Source: Lewinellaceae bacterium | Lineage (GTDB): Bacteria > Bacteroidota > Bacteroidia > Chitinophagales > Saprospiraceae | DNA: 64,000 nucleotides | Assembly (NCBI GenBank): GCA_016716135.1 | Contig: JADJWX010000012.1 | Coordinates: 184,956-248,955, forward strand | Direction: 5' to 3' | Shown here: positions 45,765 through 53,829 of the stretch, piece after piece | Numbering within the stretch: position 1 is the first letter of the stretch | Layout of the letters: each line of letters begins with the position of its first letter | The notes under the pieces: model-generated | Database searches by the model: none | Seen by the model: the letters and a program-made list of their open reading frames with translations, nothing else | What the model was told of the DNA's origin: nothing | Program-made: the position numbers and the translations under genes

Positions 45765-45882
45765 CGGGTGAAGATGGCCCGGATTTGCAGGATTTCACAA
45801 CATCGGATCAGGTAAAATATGCCCGGCTATTTTTGGCGCATAAAAAACAAAAAGTTTTGTATTTTTATCCCAAACAAAAAAC

Positions 45883-46956
45883 ATGCAACAAAAACAACCG
45901 TTTCTTCGCGGCCGCGGCGCCCAGATCAACCCCGTATCGAAGTACGAAAAGATCGTGCGCGACGCCGAGCCCGTCGATTGGGCCATGGACCGATACGATT
46001 GGGAAGAAACCGAACTGAAAACCGAATACCTCGAAACACACCCCAAAACCATCCTCAACCAGGTGCAAAGCCCCGATATTCCCCTCGAATGGAGCATGAA
46101 CCCCTACCAGGGCTGCGAGCACGGCTGTATTTACTGCTATGCCCGCAATACGCACCCGTATTGGGGGTATAGCGCCGGGCTGGATTTTGAGCGGAAAATC
46201 CTGGTCAAGCGCAATGCTGCCGAGCTACTGGAAAAGGAATTGAAGAGGAAATCCTGGAAAGCCGCCCCCGTCATGTTTGCCGGCAACACCGACATTTACC
46301 AGCCCGCCGAGCGCAAATTCGGCATCACCCGCGCCTGCCTGGAGGTTTTTTGGAAATACCGCCACCCGGTAGGCCTCATCACCAAAAACAGCCTGGTGCT
46401 GCGCGATCTGGATATTTTAAAAAAACTGGCGGCCGAAAACCTGGCCCACGTGGCCGTCAGCATCACCACCCTCAACGAAGAACTCCGGCAATTTCTCGAA
46501 CCGCGGACAGCCACGGTAGCTCAACGCCTGAAAACCGTGGAGACCCTGACAAACAACGGCATTCCGGTTTTCGTCATGCTGGCGCCCATCATTCCCGGGC
46601 TGAACGAGCACGAAATTTTTACCATGGCCAAAGCCGTGGCCGACCGCGGCGCGTTGAGCATCGGGTTTACCATGGTGCGCCTTAACGGCGATGTGGGCGA
46701 AATTTTTGAAGACTGGCTGCGCAAAACCATGCCCGACCGGGCAGAAAAAGTGCTGCACAAAATCCGGGAAGCGCACGGCGGCAATTTGTACGACCATCGT
46801 TCGGGCGTGCGCATGCGGGGCGAGGGGAAAATCGCGGAAATTATCCGCGACCAGTTCCGGCTGGCGAAGGCCAAATTTTTTGCCGGCAGGCAAATGCCGA
46901 AATTCAATTTGGACTTGCACGAGGGGTTCAAGACGGCGCAACTGCGGTTGTTTTGA
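45883..46956 (+). CDS. PA0069-family radical SAM protein
   Basis: A 357-residue radical SAM protein. The cluster motif CEHGCIYCYA (CxxxCxxC) is near residue 78, and the flanking WSMNPYQGCEHGC ... RNTHPYWGYSAGLDFERKI is typical of the group named after PA0069/Rv2578c, related to spore photoproduct lyase-like proteins. The reaction is unknown. Neighbours are unrelated, and a perfect palindrome separates it from nadA. Confidence 0.9.
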   Translation: MQQKQPFLRGRGAQINPVSKYEKIVRDAEPVDWAMDRYDWEETELKTEYLETHPKTILNQVQSPDIPLEWSMNPYQGCEHGCIYCYARNTHPYWGYSAGLDFERKILVKRNAAELLEKELKRKSWKAAPVMFAGNTDIYQPAERKFGITRACLEVFWKYRHPVGLITKNSLVLRDLDILKKLAAENLAHVAVSITTLNEELRQFLEPRTATVAQRLKTVETLTNNGIPVFVMLAPIIPGLNEHEIFTMAKAVADRGALSIGFTMVRLNGDVGEIFEDWLRKTMPDRAEKVLHKIREAHGGNLYDHRSGVRMRGEGKIAEIIRDQFRLAKAKFFAGRQMPKFNLDLHEGFKTAQLRLF

Positions 46957-46970
46957 GTTCGTCTGCGGGG

Positions 46971-47005
46971 TACTCGTCCTACGACTTGAAGTCGTAGGAC
47001 GAGTA
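46971..47005. repeat. 17-bp perfect palindrome between radical SAM gene and nadA
   Basis: TACTCGTCCTACGACTT and its complement (46971-46987, 46989-47005) around one base. No T-run on either side, so a terminator role for the convergent genes is possible but unproven. Confidence 0.55.
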
Positions 47006-47012
47006 GGGTAGC

Positions 47013-48032
47013 CTATTTCGCCAGCCCCAAACCCGCCTTTTCCGAAATTTCCAGCATCCGGTCGATCGACTTCACACCCTGCTCAATCACCCATTCGGGC
47101 AAGATGATCTCCGGCTGTTCGTATTCCATGCAGAGGTAGAGTTTCTCCATGGTGTTGCGCTTCATGTGCGGGCAGTCGTTGCAGGCGCAGTTGTTATTGG
47201 GTGGCGCGGGAATGAAGGTTTTGTGCGGACTTGCCTTTTGCATCTGGTGCAGGATGCCGGCTTCGGTGGCCACGATAAATTCCGTCGCCGGGTCGTTGAT
47301 CGTGTGCTTGAGCAGGCCGGTGGTGCTGCCGATGAAGTCGGCGATTTCGAGGATGTGCGGCTCGCATTCGGGGTGGGCGATAAACTTGGCATTCGGGTGG
47401 CGGGCCTTGAGTTTGACGATGCGCTCGTGGCTGAAAATCTCGTGCACCATGCAGGCGCCGTTCCAGAGCACCATGTCGCGCCCGGTTTTTTTGACCAGGT
47501 ACTGGCCCAGGTTTTTATCCGGGGCAAAAATGATCGGCTGCTCCTTCGGGATGCTTTCGATGACTGCCAGGGCATTCGTGCTGGTGCAGCAGATGTCGGT
47601 GAGCGTTTTGAGTTCGGCCGTGCAGTTGATGTACGACACGACGATGTGGTCGGGGTATTTTTCCTTGAATTTTTTGAACAGGTGCGGCGGACAAGAGTCG
47701 GCCAGCGAGCAACCGGCTTTCAAATCGGGGAGCAGTACTTTTTTGCTCGGCGACAACATTTTGGCCGTTTCGGCCATAAAATGCACCCCGGCAAAAACGA
47801 TAATGTCCGCTTCCGTTTCGGCGGCTTTTTGGGAAAGCCCCAGCGAGTCGCCGATATAGTCGGCCACATCCTGGATTTCCGATTCCTGGTAATAGTGAGC
47901 CAGGATGATGGCGTTTTTTTCTTTTTTCAGGCGTTCAATCTCGGCGATGAGGTCGAGCGTGGGGTCCACATCGATGTCGAGGAAGCCGTTTCGGTCGAGT
48001 TTTTTGGTGGCAAGTTCGAGTTCGGCAGTCAT
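47013..48032 (-). CDS. nadA: Quinolinate synthase
   Basis: Condenses iminoaspartate with dihydroxyacetone phosphate to quinolinate using a [4Fe-4S] cluster, the de novo NAD route. [28 protein letters not shown] and [15 protein letters not shown] match NadA; candidate cluster cysteines include the one in the CSLADSC segment and those in [20 protein letters not shown]. The length, 339 residues, is typical. nadB and nadC are not adjacent. HAAO at 29291 offers a second source of quinolinate. Confidence 0.95.
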   Translation of the reverse strand: MTAELELATKKLDRNGFLDIDVDPTLDLIAEIERLKKEKNAIILAHYYQESEIQDVADYIGDSLGLSQKAAETEADIIVFAGVHFMAETAKMLSPSKKVLLPDLKAGCSLADSCPPHLFKKFKEKYPDHIVVSYINCTAELKTLTDICCTSTNALAVIESIPKEQPIIFAPDKNLGQYLVKKTGRDMVLWNGACMVHEIFSHERIVKLKARHPNAKFIAHPECEPHILEIADFIGSTTGLLKHTINDPATEFIVATEAGILHQMQKASPHKTFIPAPPNNNCACNDCPHMKRNTMEKLYLCMEYEQPEIILPEWVIEQGVKSIDRMLEISEKAGLGLAK

Positions 48033-48150
48033 GCTGTTGGGTTTGTTTTTTTATTAAAAAATCGAATCCGGCGTTTGGACGGGTTCGGGGTGGGGCGTCA
48101 CATTTGATAGGGTAACAAAGATAGGGCGAATCGGTTTGTATCCGGAATAC

Positions 48151-49647
48151 CTAATGCTTATACAAATACCAACCGTGTTCCGCATAAACCCGCTTCGGAA
48201 AATACCGCCGGTACAAAGGCCCATACCAGGCCGTATCCCGCAAAGCCAGGTGCGTCAGGCCAAATTCCTTCTGGTACTGGCGCAACACCTCCGCGGTGAT
48301 CCGGTCGCCAAAATTATAGGCCGTCCAGCCCTGCCGCTGCAAGGCTAACAGGGCGATATTGGGCGAGGGGTCTTGTGGGCAAAGGAAGCGCGCGGAAACC
48401 GGGATACCCGCAGCCTGCAGGGCGCCGGGCGGTAAAAAAGCCTCCGGAGGCAGATTTTCGAAGGTTCTGGGTTCGAAGGCCAGGTGCAGGCGTTTCGACT
48501 GGACGTGGTAGTTGTGTCCAAGCCCAAGCAAGCAAAACAGCCCCAACCCGAGTGCGAGATTTTTTTCTGAAAAATACTGCGCGGCCAGCCGGAAGCCCAA
48601 AAACAACAGCAAAGCCGGAAGCACCAACAGGCACAAAAAGTAGTAATCGTGTTCGCGAAACATCCGGAACCAGAGCAAAAAATAGGCGGCGCTGCCCAGG
48701 ATAGTCCAGCCCGGCAAATGCCGGAAAAAAGCCGGCGTCGTTTTCCAATTTTTCAGGATCAACCAAAGCGCAGCCAAAACCGCCAGGTACAATCCAGCCG
48801 ACGCAAATACCGGCAGGCCCGCCTTGCCGACCAGACCCATTGTTTCCAAAATAAAGGGCCAGTCGTAGTTCCACACCGGTCGGGTGTTGGTGAGAAAATA
48901 AGCGGTGTGATGCCCGGCATTGTAGGCGGCCACCCACCAGCGGAAAGCCGCCACAATCAGGGCAAATACTGTCAATGCTGCCAGGAGCCAGGGGCTATTC
49001 CAAGGTAGTTTGGACTGCAAACTGTCTTTTTTTCGACTCCAAAACCAGCTCAAGGCCAGGGCAAGCGGCCCGATGGCCAGACTGAGTTTGAGCAAAACCG
49101 CCACCGTTGCGCACAGTGTGGCAGCCACCAACCAACCCTTGCCCTGCGTTTGACCGGCCCGAAACAGGCAGGCTGCCATCAGTAAAACGAAGCAAAAGGC
49201 CGGCGCGTCGGGCAGAAAATTGGGGCCGTAATACACCAGGATGGGCGCGCCGAGCAGCAAACCTGCCCCCAGGGCCGCCAGCAGCGGGCTCCGGGTAAGT
49301 TGCAACAGCGTCCAGCCAAAAGCCCAGCAACCGCCAAACAGCACCAGCAGCCCGATCCAGCGCAGGGGATATGCCGGCCAGTTCGAGCAGCGGCTGATAC
49401 AGCCCGAAAGCCAGTACAGCAGCTGAAATTCGCCGATGGCGTGGGCATCGCCGGTGGCGAATAAATTGCAGATTTCCGGTTCAAAAAAATCGGGATTGCG
49501 GGCAAAGTTTGCGGCCAACGCCGCCCCGTCGGCCTGCCGCCATTGGTGGATAGAGGCGGGCGGCAGGTCGAGCCAGGCAGGGTAGTGGCTGGCGAGTGCC
49601 GTCAGGCTGAAAAGCAGGATAAAGAAAAGGCTGTAACGGAGGAGCAC
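48151..49647 (-). CDS. GT-C fold membrane glycosyltransferase-like protein (GT39/PMT type)
   Basis: A 498-residue membrane protein with about 10-12 helices. The first periplasmic loop has HQWRQADGAALAANFARNPDF, a pattern found in ArnT/PMT-like GT-C transferases of Bacteroidota. It would transfer a sugar from a lipid carrier to a lipid or protein acceptor; the acceptor is unknown. It lies 5 bases after the GGGP synthase gene, so the two form an operon. Confidence 0.75.
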   Translation of the reverse strand: MLLRYSLFFILLFSLTALASHYPAWLDLPPASIHQWRQADGAALAANFARNPDFFEPEICNLFATGDAHAIGEFQLLYWLSGCISRCSNWPAYPLRWIGLLVLFGGCWAFGWTLLQLTRSPLLAALGAGLLLGAPILVYYGPNFLPDAPAFCFVLLMAACLFRAGQTQGKGWLVAATLCATVAVLLKLSLAIGPLALALSWFWSRKKDSLQSKLPWNSPWLLAALTVFALIVAAFRWWVAAYNAGHHTAYFLTNTRPVWNYDWPFILETMGLVGKAGLPVFASAGLYLAVLAALWLILKNWKTTPAFFRHLPGWTILGSAAYFLLWFRMFREHDYYFLCLLVLPALLLFLGFRLAAQYFSEKNLALGLGLFCLLGLGHNYHVQSKRLHLAFEPRTFENLPPEAFLPPGALQAAGIPVSARFLCPQDPSPNIALLALQRQGWTAYNFGDRITAEVLRQYQKEFGLTHLALRDTAWYGPLYRRYFPKRVYAEHGWYLYKH

Positions 49648-49652
49648 GAGTT

Positions 49653-50417
49653 CTACGGTTTTGCAGTGCGGCTAAACGCCAGGGCATCCGCCAGTTCGCG
49701 GATCAGTTCCGGGTTTTCCTCCACGGCATTGCCCACCACCAGCACATCCGCGCCGGCCCGGCAGGCGGCGGCGGCCTGTTCGCCCGTGCGGATGCCGCCG
49801 CCGACGAGCAGGGGCACGGAAATTGCCGCCCGAACCGCCTCGATCATGGGCGTCGGCACCGGATTTTTCGCGCCCGAACCCGCCTCCAGGTAGATCATTT
49901 TCAGTCCCAGCAGTTCGCCCGCCAGAGCGGTGCACACGGCGATATCGCTCTTGTTGGCCGGTATCGGGTAGGTGTTCGACATGTACTGCACGGCCGTTTG
50001 CACGCCGCCGTCGATCAGCATGTAGCCGGTGGAAATAATTTCGAGCGGCGACATTTTCAAAAACGGCGCGGAAATGACGTGCTGCCCGATCAGCAACTCC
50101 GGGTTGCGCCCGCTGATCAGGGAGAGGAAGAGCAGGGCATCGGCGCGGTAACTCAGCTGGAACGAATTGCCGGGAAAAAGTACCAGCGGAATCGAGCAAC
50201 GCTCCCGGATGCCGCTCAGCACCGAATCGAGCATATCATTGACCACCAGACTGCCGCCGATAAAAAAGTAGTGCACCCCGCATTCCACGGCCAGCTCGAC
50301 GGTGCGTTCCAGCCGGCGCGGCGCCAGTTTGCCGGGGTCGATGAGGATGGCGAGGTGTTTTTTGCCGTTGGACTGGGCGGTTAACAAGCCTTCAAAAATA
50401 CCAAGATTATGTCTCAT
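49653..50417 (-). CDS. Geranylgeranylglyceryl phosphate synthase family protein (PcrB/GGGPS)
   Basis: A TIM-barrel prenyltransferase that makes an ether bond between glycerol-1-phosphate and a polyprenyl diphosphate. Motifs are AILIDPGKLAPRR, FFIGGSLVV, LFPGNSFQLSYRADALLFLSLISGRNPELLIGQ, YLEAGSGA and the phosphate-binding VGGGIRTGEQA. The start at 50417 (MRHNLGIFEGLL) gives 254 residues; ATG at 50435 would add six. The family is archaeal in origin but common in Bacteroidota, where the product and role are little known. It is upstream of the GT-C gene. Confidence 0.9.
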   Translation of the reverse strand: MRHNLGIFEGLLTAQSNGKKHLAILIDPGKLAPRRLERTVELAVECGVHYFFIGGSLVVNDMLDSVLSGIRERCSIPLVLFPGNSFQLSYRADALLFLSLISGRNPELLIGQHVISAPFLKMSPLEIISTGYMLIDGGVQTAVQYMSNTYPIPANKSDIAVCTALAGELLGLKMIYLEAGSGAKNPVPTPMIEAVRAAISVPLLVGGGIRTGEQAAAACRAGADVLVVGNAVEENPELIRELADALAFSRTAKP

Positions 50418-50457
50418 TAATGGTTCGATACACAAGCATCCAATTTTTGTTGCGCTT

Positions 50458-51135
50458 TCACTGCTTGTTTGCTAAATGCCTCAATTCTTCGTAAATGAAA
50501 TCTATATCTAAAAAAATTGCCCGAGGTTCGAAATCTAACCATTCAAGCATTTCTCTTAAAATCGAATTCGATTCCACAACAGGCCAACAGGATATTTTTG
50601 ACAATTGTGGAGCAAAACAAATTGGCTCATGATGCGCAATTCGATTTCTTATTTCGTTTATTTTGAAGAGCTCATTAAATACGTAAGTGTGATTGTAGTT
50701 CCCTCCTTTAGGTTTATTTGGAAATATCCGCAAGAGTGTACTTCCTGCCGCTGAAAACTCTTTTGACGCAAACAAAAAGCGCCAAAAGCCAAATGAACAC
50801 GCAGCAACCATTTTATCCTGCGAATAATTATTTCCTAATTTCTGAATTGCCTCCAACACAGTTTTCCTGGATTTTTCGCATCCTGGATTGGCTAAAAAAC
50901 CTTTTGGGGCGGATTGGATAAAAAGCCAGTTTTTACCAAACTGATTGATATAGTGTTCATTTATGGCGTTCCGAAATACAACCTCAAATACATTAAGGAT
51001 AGCAAAAAATCTACTGGAAAGTCGAACGTTTGTCCGATATAATTCAAGTGCAGTTTGCCAGTTACCATTTGATGCCGCCAGGTATCTGTAAAACCTTGGT
51101 TTTGAAAAGGCTCTCTCGATGTTGTAGGAGTTCAT
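50458..51135 (-). CDS. Abi-like protein with HEPN-type RNxxxH motif
   Basis: A 225-residue helical protein. It opens NIERAFSKPRFYRYLAA and continues SSRFFAILNVFEVVFRNAINEHY; near the end it has EIRNRIAHHEPI, the R-x4-H signature of HEPN-type RNases found in abortive-infection (Abi) proteins. HEPN Abi proteins cleave RNA when a phage infects. Base composition is visibly more AT-rich than its GC-rich neighbours, suggesting transfer. No antitoxin or second defence gene is adjacent. Confidence 0.7.
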   Translation of the reverse strand: MNSYNIERAFSKPRFYRYLAASNGNWQTALELYRTNVRLSSRFFAILNVFEVVFRNAINEHYINQFGKNWLFIQSAPKGFLANPGCEKSRKTVLEAIQKLGNNYSQDKMVAACSFGFWRFLFASKEFSAAGSTLLRIFPNKPKGGNYNHTYVFNELFKINEIRNRIAHHEPICFAPQLSKISCWPVVESNSILREMLEWLDFEPRAIFLDIDFIYEELRHLANKQ

Positions 51136-51139
51136 ATTT

Positions 51140-51170
51140 TTTGAAGGCTACTAAAAAAGAACTAACTTTG
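51140..51170 (+). promoter_or_regulatory. Orphan Bacteroidota promoter, plus strand
   Basis: TTTG at 51140-51143, 19-nt spacer, TAACTTTG at 51163-51170: a full consensus match with no plus-strand gene downstream. A strong terminator follows 83 bases later. Confidence 0.6.
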
Positions 51171-51176
51171 CACTGG

Positions 51177-51282
51177 AATTCCAGGTTGCCGCTGGCTACA
51201 AATGTAGTTATGCTTCCGGGTAATGTTAAGAATGAACTCCGTATTGGAGTTTGGCCGCAGTCGAAAGGCTGCGGCCTTTTTT
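51177..51282 (+). ncRNA. Candidate small RNA (about 105 nt)
   Basis: The region is bounded by a consensus promoter (51140-51170) and a textbook terminator: GGCCGCAG (51253-51260), loop TCGAAAGG, CTGCGGCC (51269-51276), six T (51277-51282). It lies between the divergent Abi start and the MoxR stop. No supported ORF is contained. It may act as a trans-acting regulator or be an antisense control for the Abi or MoxR region. Confidence 0.4.
51253..51282 (+). terminator. Terminator of the candidate small RNA
   Basis: 8-bp perfect GC-rich stem with 8-base loop and T6 tail on the plus strand. The tail overlaps the minus-strand stop codon of the MoxR gene. Confidence 0.85.
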
Positions 51283-52357
51283 ATTCCAAATCCTTGCACG
51301 CCCGGTACAAATCCGCCCAACCTTCCCGGCGTTTCACCACGGTTTCAAGATACTCCGACCAAACAGCCGCATCGGTACCGGGGTCTTTGACCACAGCGCC
51401 GGAGAGGCCTGCGGCGAGATCGTGCGCGCGGATCTCGCCGTCGCCAAAATGCACAGCCAATGACTGCCCCTGGTGGATTACAGAAATTGCTTCGGCCGTA
51501 CTGAGTGTTGCGGTTGGGCTTTTGAGTTTTTCGCGGCCATCCTCGGTTTTGCCGCTGCGCAATTCGCGGAAAATAGTCACGAGGCGCTGCACTTCCTTCA
51601 GCGGCGCGGCTTCGGGCGGTAGTTCGAGGGCTTTGCCCAGCGCTGCTACGCGGTTTTGCACGATGTGCACCTCCTCGTCGAGTGTGGCCGGCAGGGGTAA
51701 CACTACGGTGTTGAAGCGGCGGCGTAAGGCGGCGGAAAGTTCGTTCACGCCTTTGTCGCGGTCGTTTGCGGTGGCGATGAGGTTGAAGCCGCGTTTGGCC
51801 TGAATTTCGGTGTTTAGTTCCGGCACGGGCAGTATTTTTTCAGAAAGCAGGGTGATCAGCGTGTCCTGCACATCGGCGGGAATGCGGGTGAGTTCTTCCA
51901 CGCGCACGAGTTTGCCGGTGCGCATGCCGGTGAGTACGGGGCTGGCCACCAGGGCCTTTTCCGAAGGGCCTTCGGCGATCAGGCGGGCGTAGTTCCAGCC
52001 GTAGCGCAGGGCGTCTTCATTGATGCCGGCGGTGCCTTGCACGAGCAGGGTGCTATCACCGCTGATGGCGGCGGCGAGGTGCTCGCTTACCCAGGTTTTG
52101 GCGGTGCCGGGCACACCAAGCAACATCAGCGCGCGGTCGGTGGCCAGGGTAGCCACGGCGATCTCGATGAGGCGGCGGTTGCCGAAGTACTTGGGCTCGA
52201 TGGCGGTTTTGCCGGCCGTGCCGCCCAGGAGGTAAGTGACCACTGCCCAGGGGGAAAGCAACCAGCCGGGCGGGCGCTGGCGGTCGTCGGCTTTGGCCAG
52301 GGCTTTCAGTTCGGCGGCGTAGGCTGTTTCGGCGTGTGGGCGGATGATTTCTTGCAT
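51281..52357 (-). CDS. MoxR-type AAA ATPase
   Basis: A 358-residue AAA ATPase from ATG at 52357 (MQEIIRPHAETAYAAEL); the 15-residue upstream extension is doubtful. Walker A is GVPGTAKTW; the acidic Walker B-like stretch is VRVEELTRIP; sensor-like ATANDRD and arginine-rich ALRRRF follow. The line PKYFGNRRLIEIAVATLATDRALMLLG is typical of the MoxR ATPases that occur with SWIM zinc-finger and vWA proteins in other bacteria. Here the SWIM gene (9164-10429) is 41 kb away and no vWA gene is seen. Probably remodels protein complexes; target unknown. Confidence 0.85.
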   Translation of the reverse strand: MQEIIRPHAETAYAAELKALAKADDRQRPPGWLLSPWAVVTYLLGGTAGKTAIEPKYFGNRRLIEIAVATLATDRALMLLGVPGTAKTWVSEHLAAAISGDSTLLVQGTAGINEDALRYGWNYARLIAEGPSEKALVASPVLTGMRTGKLVRVEELTRIPADVQDTLITLLSEKILPVPELNTEIQAKRGFNLIATANDRDKGVNELSAALRRRFNTVVLPLPATLDEEVHIVQNRVAALGKALELPPEAAPLKEVQRLVTIFRELRSGKTEDGREKLKSPTATLSTAEAISVIHQGQSLAVHFGDGEIRAHDLAAGLSGAVVKDPGTDAAVWSEYLETVVKRREGWADLYRACKDLE

Positions 52358-52450
52358 GAGCAGATGTTGGTTTGTTTTTTTTCGAGGGTCGCCCCTACGC
52401 ATTCCGGGTACATTTTCGAACCAGGAATCGGGAAACCAGCGTCATTCAAT

Positions 52451-52822
52451 TTACCCGTCGAGCTTCAAACCCACCGCCAAACAAATTAGGCAAACCGCCA
52501 GATTCAACACCGCATTCGCGGCCGCTGCCACGGGCTGACCGCTTTGCCAGAGGCCCCAGGTTTCGGCAGTAAAGGTGGAGTAGGTGCTGAAGCCGCCACA
52601 AAATCCGGTGACCAACAACAGGCGGCGCTGATCGGAAAGTACCGCCTGGGATTGCCAGCCCAGGAAAATGCCCAGGGCCAAACAGGCCAGACCGTTGGCG
52701 ATCAGGGTCGCCCAGGGGAATTTTTCCTGCCAGGGCCGCGCAAACAGCCAGACTGCGTACCGGCATAAACTGCCGGCGCCACCACCTAAAAATACGAGCA
52801 TGCAGGCCAGGAAGGAGGGCAT
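52451..52822 (-). CDS. crcB: Fluoride ion exporter FluC/CrcB
   Basis: A 123-residue, four-helix membrane protein. GGGAGSLCRYAVW and GFCGGFSTYSTFTAETW (the conserved fluoride-pore signature) identify it as a dual-topology fluoride channel that removes toxic fluoride. A 1-base-shifted minus-strand frame covering the same bases is a shadow. It is on the minus strand downstream of the ribosomal genes, separated by a terminator. Confidence 0.93.
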   Translation of the reverse strand: MPSFLACMLVFLGGGAGSLCRYAVWLFARPWQEKFPWATLIANGLACLALGIFLGWQSQAVLSDQRRLLLVTGFCGGFSTYSTFTAETWGLWQSGQPVAAAANAVLNLAVCLICLAVGLKLDG

Positions 52823-52856
52823 TTTTTTGCCGGAGCGTTTTTTGAACGTTTTGCAC

Positions 52857-52873
52857 GCCGTCTAGCAGACGGC
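52857..52873. repeat. Small palindrome GCCGTCT/AGACGGC between crcB and rpmA
   Basis: 7-bp arms with loop AGC, followed by GCTAC. Same family as 11284-11300. Confidence 0.5.
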
Positions 52874-52878
52874 GCTAC

Positions 52879-52907
52879 AAAAAAACCCCGACTGTTAGCA
52901 GCCGGGG
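52879..52907 (-). terminator. Terminator of the L21-L27 operon
   Basis: On the minus strand CCCCGGCTG / CAGTCGGGG (one G-U pair) with loop CTAA, then seven T. It lies 110 bases past the rpmA stop. Confidence 0.8.
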
Positions 52908-53019
52908 CAACAACTAAAAAATTAAGCTATGAAAACAAAAACTTCTTTTGTCGAAACAATGGTGTTGCAAGAATAACGCAAAATGACAGACCAAGCAAGC
53001 CGGAACCGTCAAAATTTTA

Positions 53020-53754
53020 TTATTCTGCTACGTCGCGACCACCGATCAGCATATCCTGGTATTCTTTCAGCTCATCCCATTTGCCTTCAGCAGCAAACTT
53101 TGCCTGTGCAGGCCAGGTGCTCGGATTGTGCATCTGGTAGCGCGGGCCGGCGGCTTCCAGGATTTCCTGCAGGCGCTCTACCGGTGCCTCGGCGAGGGCT
53201 TCCCAGGTATCAATGCCGCCTTCTTTTAGCAGTTGCTCAATTTTCGGGCCAACACCTTCGATAATTTTCAGATCGTTGAGTTTCGGACCTTTTTTGCCTT
53301 TGGGAGCGGCGGCTTTGCTGTCGTCGGCTGCTTCTTTTTTAGGCGCAGCCGCTTTTTTGGGCGCAGCCGCCTTTTCTTCAGCAGCAGGTGTTTCAACGAC
53401 TTGCTCTTCCACAGCCGGTTTTTCGTCGGCTACGGGTGCTTTTTTCGGCGCCGGGGCTGCCGCTTTTTTAGCCGGTTTTGCTACTTTTTCTTCGACAACC
53501 GTGATCGGAGCGATGCTTACGAAGTTGCGATCGTGGCGGCCGCGTTTGAATTCGACGATACCGTCGATGGCAGCGTGCAACGTATGGTCTCTGCCCATGT
53601 ACACGTTTTCGCCTGCGTGAAATTTAGTGCCGCGCTGCCGCACGATGATATTACCGGCAAGGGCCGTTTGGCCGCCGAAGAGTTTGACGCCGAGCCGTTT
53701 ACTTTTACTGTCGCGGCCGTTATCGGTTGAACCTACACCTTTTTTATGTGCCAT
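53020..53754 (-). CDS. rpmA: Ribosomal protein bL27 fused to a helix-hairpin-helix domain
   Basis: Residues 1-85 are a complete bL27 ([24 protein letters not shown] ... [21 protein letters not shown]); the protein stabilises the peptidyl transferase centre. After that comes a 70-residue Ala/Lys/Pro/Glu linker (residues about 86-155) and a C-terminal region of about 88 residues opening [20 protein letters not shown], a helix-hairpin-helix nucleic-acid-binding motif. Standard bL27 is about 85 residues, so this is 244. In related bacteria a similar HhH tail is usually seen on bL21 instead. It is downstream of rplU in the same operon. Confidence 0.92.
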   Translation of the reverse strand: MAHKKGVGSTDNGRDSKSKRLGVKLFGGQTALAGNIIVRQRGTKFHAGENVYMGRDHTLHAAIDGIVEFKRGRHDRNFVSIAPITVVEEKVAKPAKKAAAPAPKKAPVADEKPAVEEQVVETPAAEEKAAAPKKAAAPKKEAADDSKAAAPKGKKGPKLNDLKIIEGVGPKIEQLLKEGGIDTWEALAEAPVERLQEILEAAGPRYQMHNPSTWPAQAKFAAEGKWDELKEYQDMLIGGRDVAE

Positions 53755-53829
53755 TTTTCAATGTTTCAATTCGTGAATGAGTAAATAAGTGGTTTGCGGG
53801 GCTGTGCAATGAAAAGCGATGCACAATAA

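Noticed and set aside
52446..52856. 136-residue minus-strand ORF over crcB
   Set aside because: Overlaps crcB in another frame; only the 123-residue frame has the FluC signatures.
52929..52976. 15-residue plus-strand ORF (ATG to TAA) next to the L27 terminator
   Set aside because: Too short, no partner gene or attenuator structure, and no promoter of the usual type; treated as chance.
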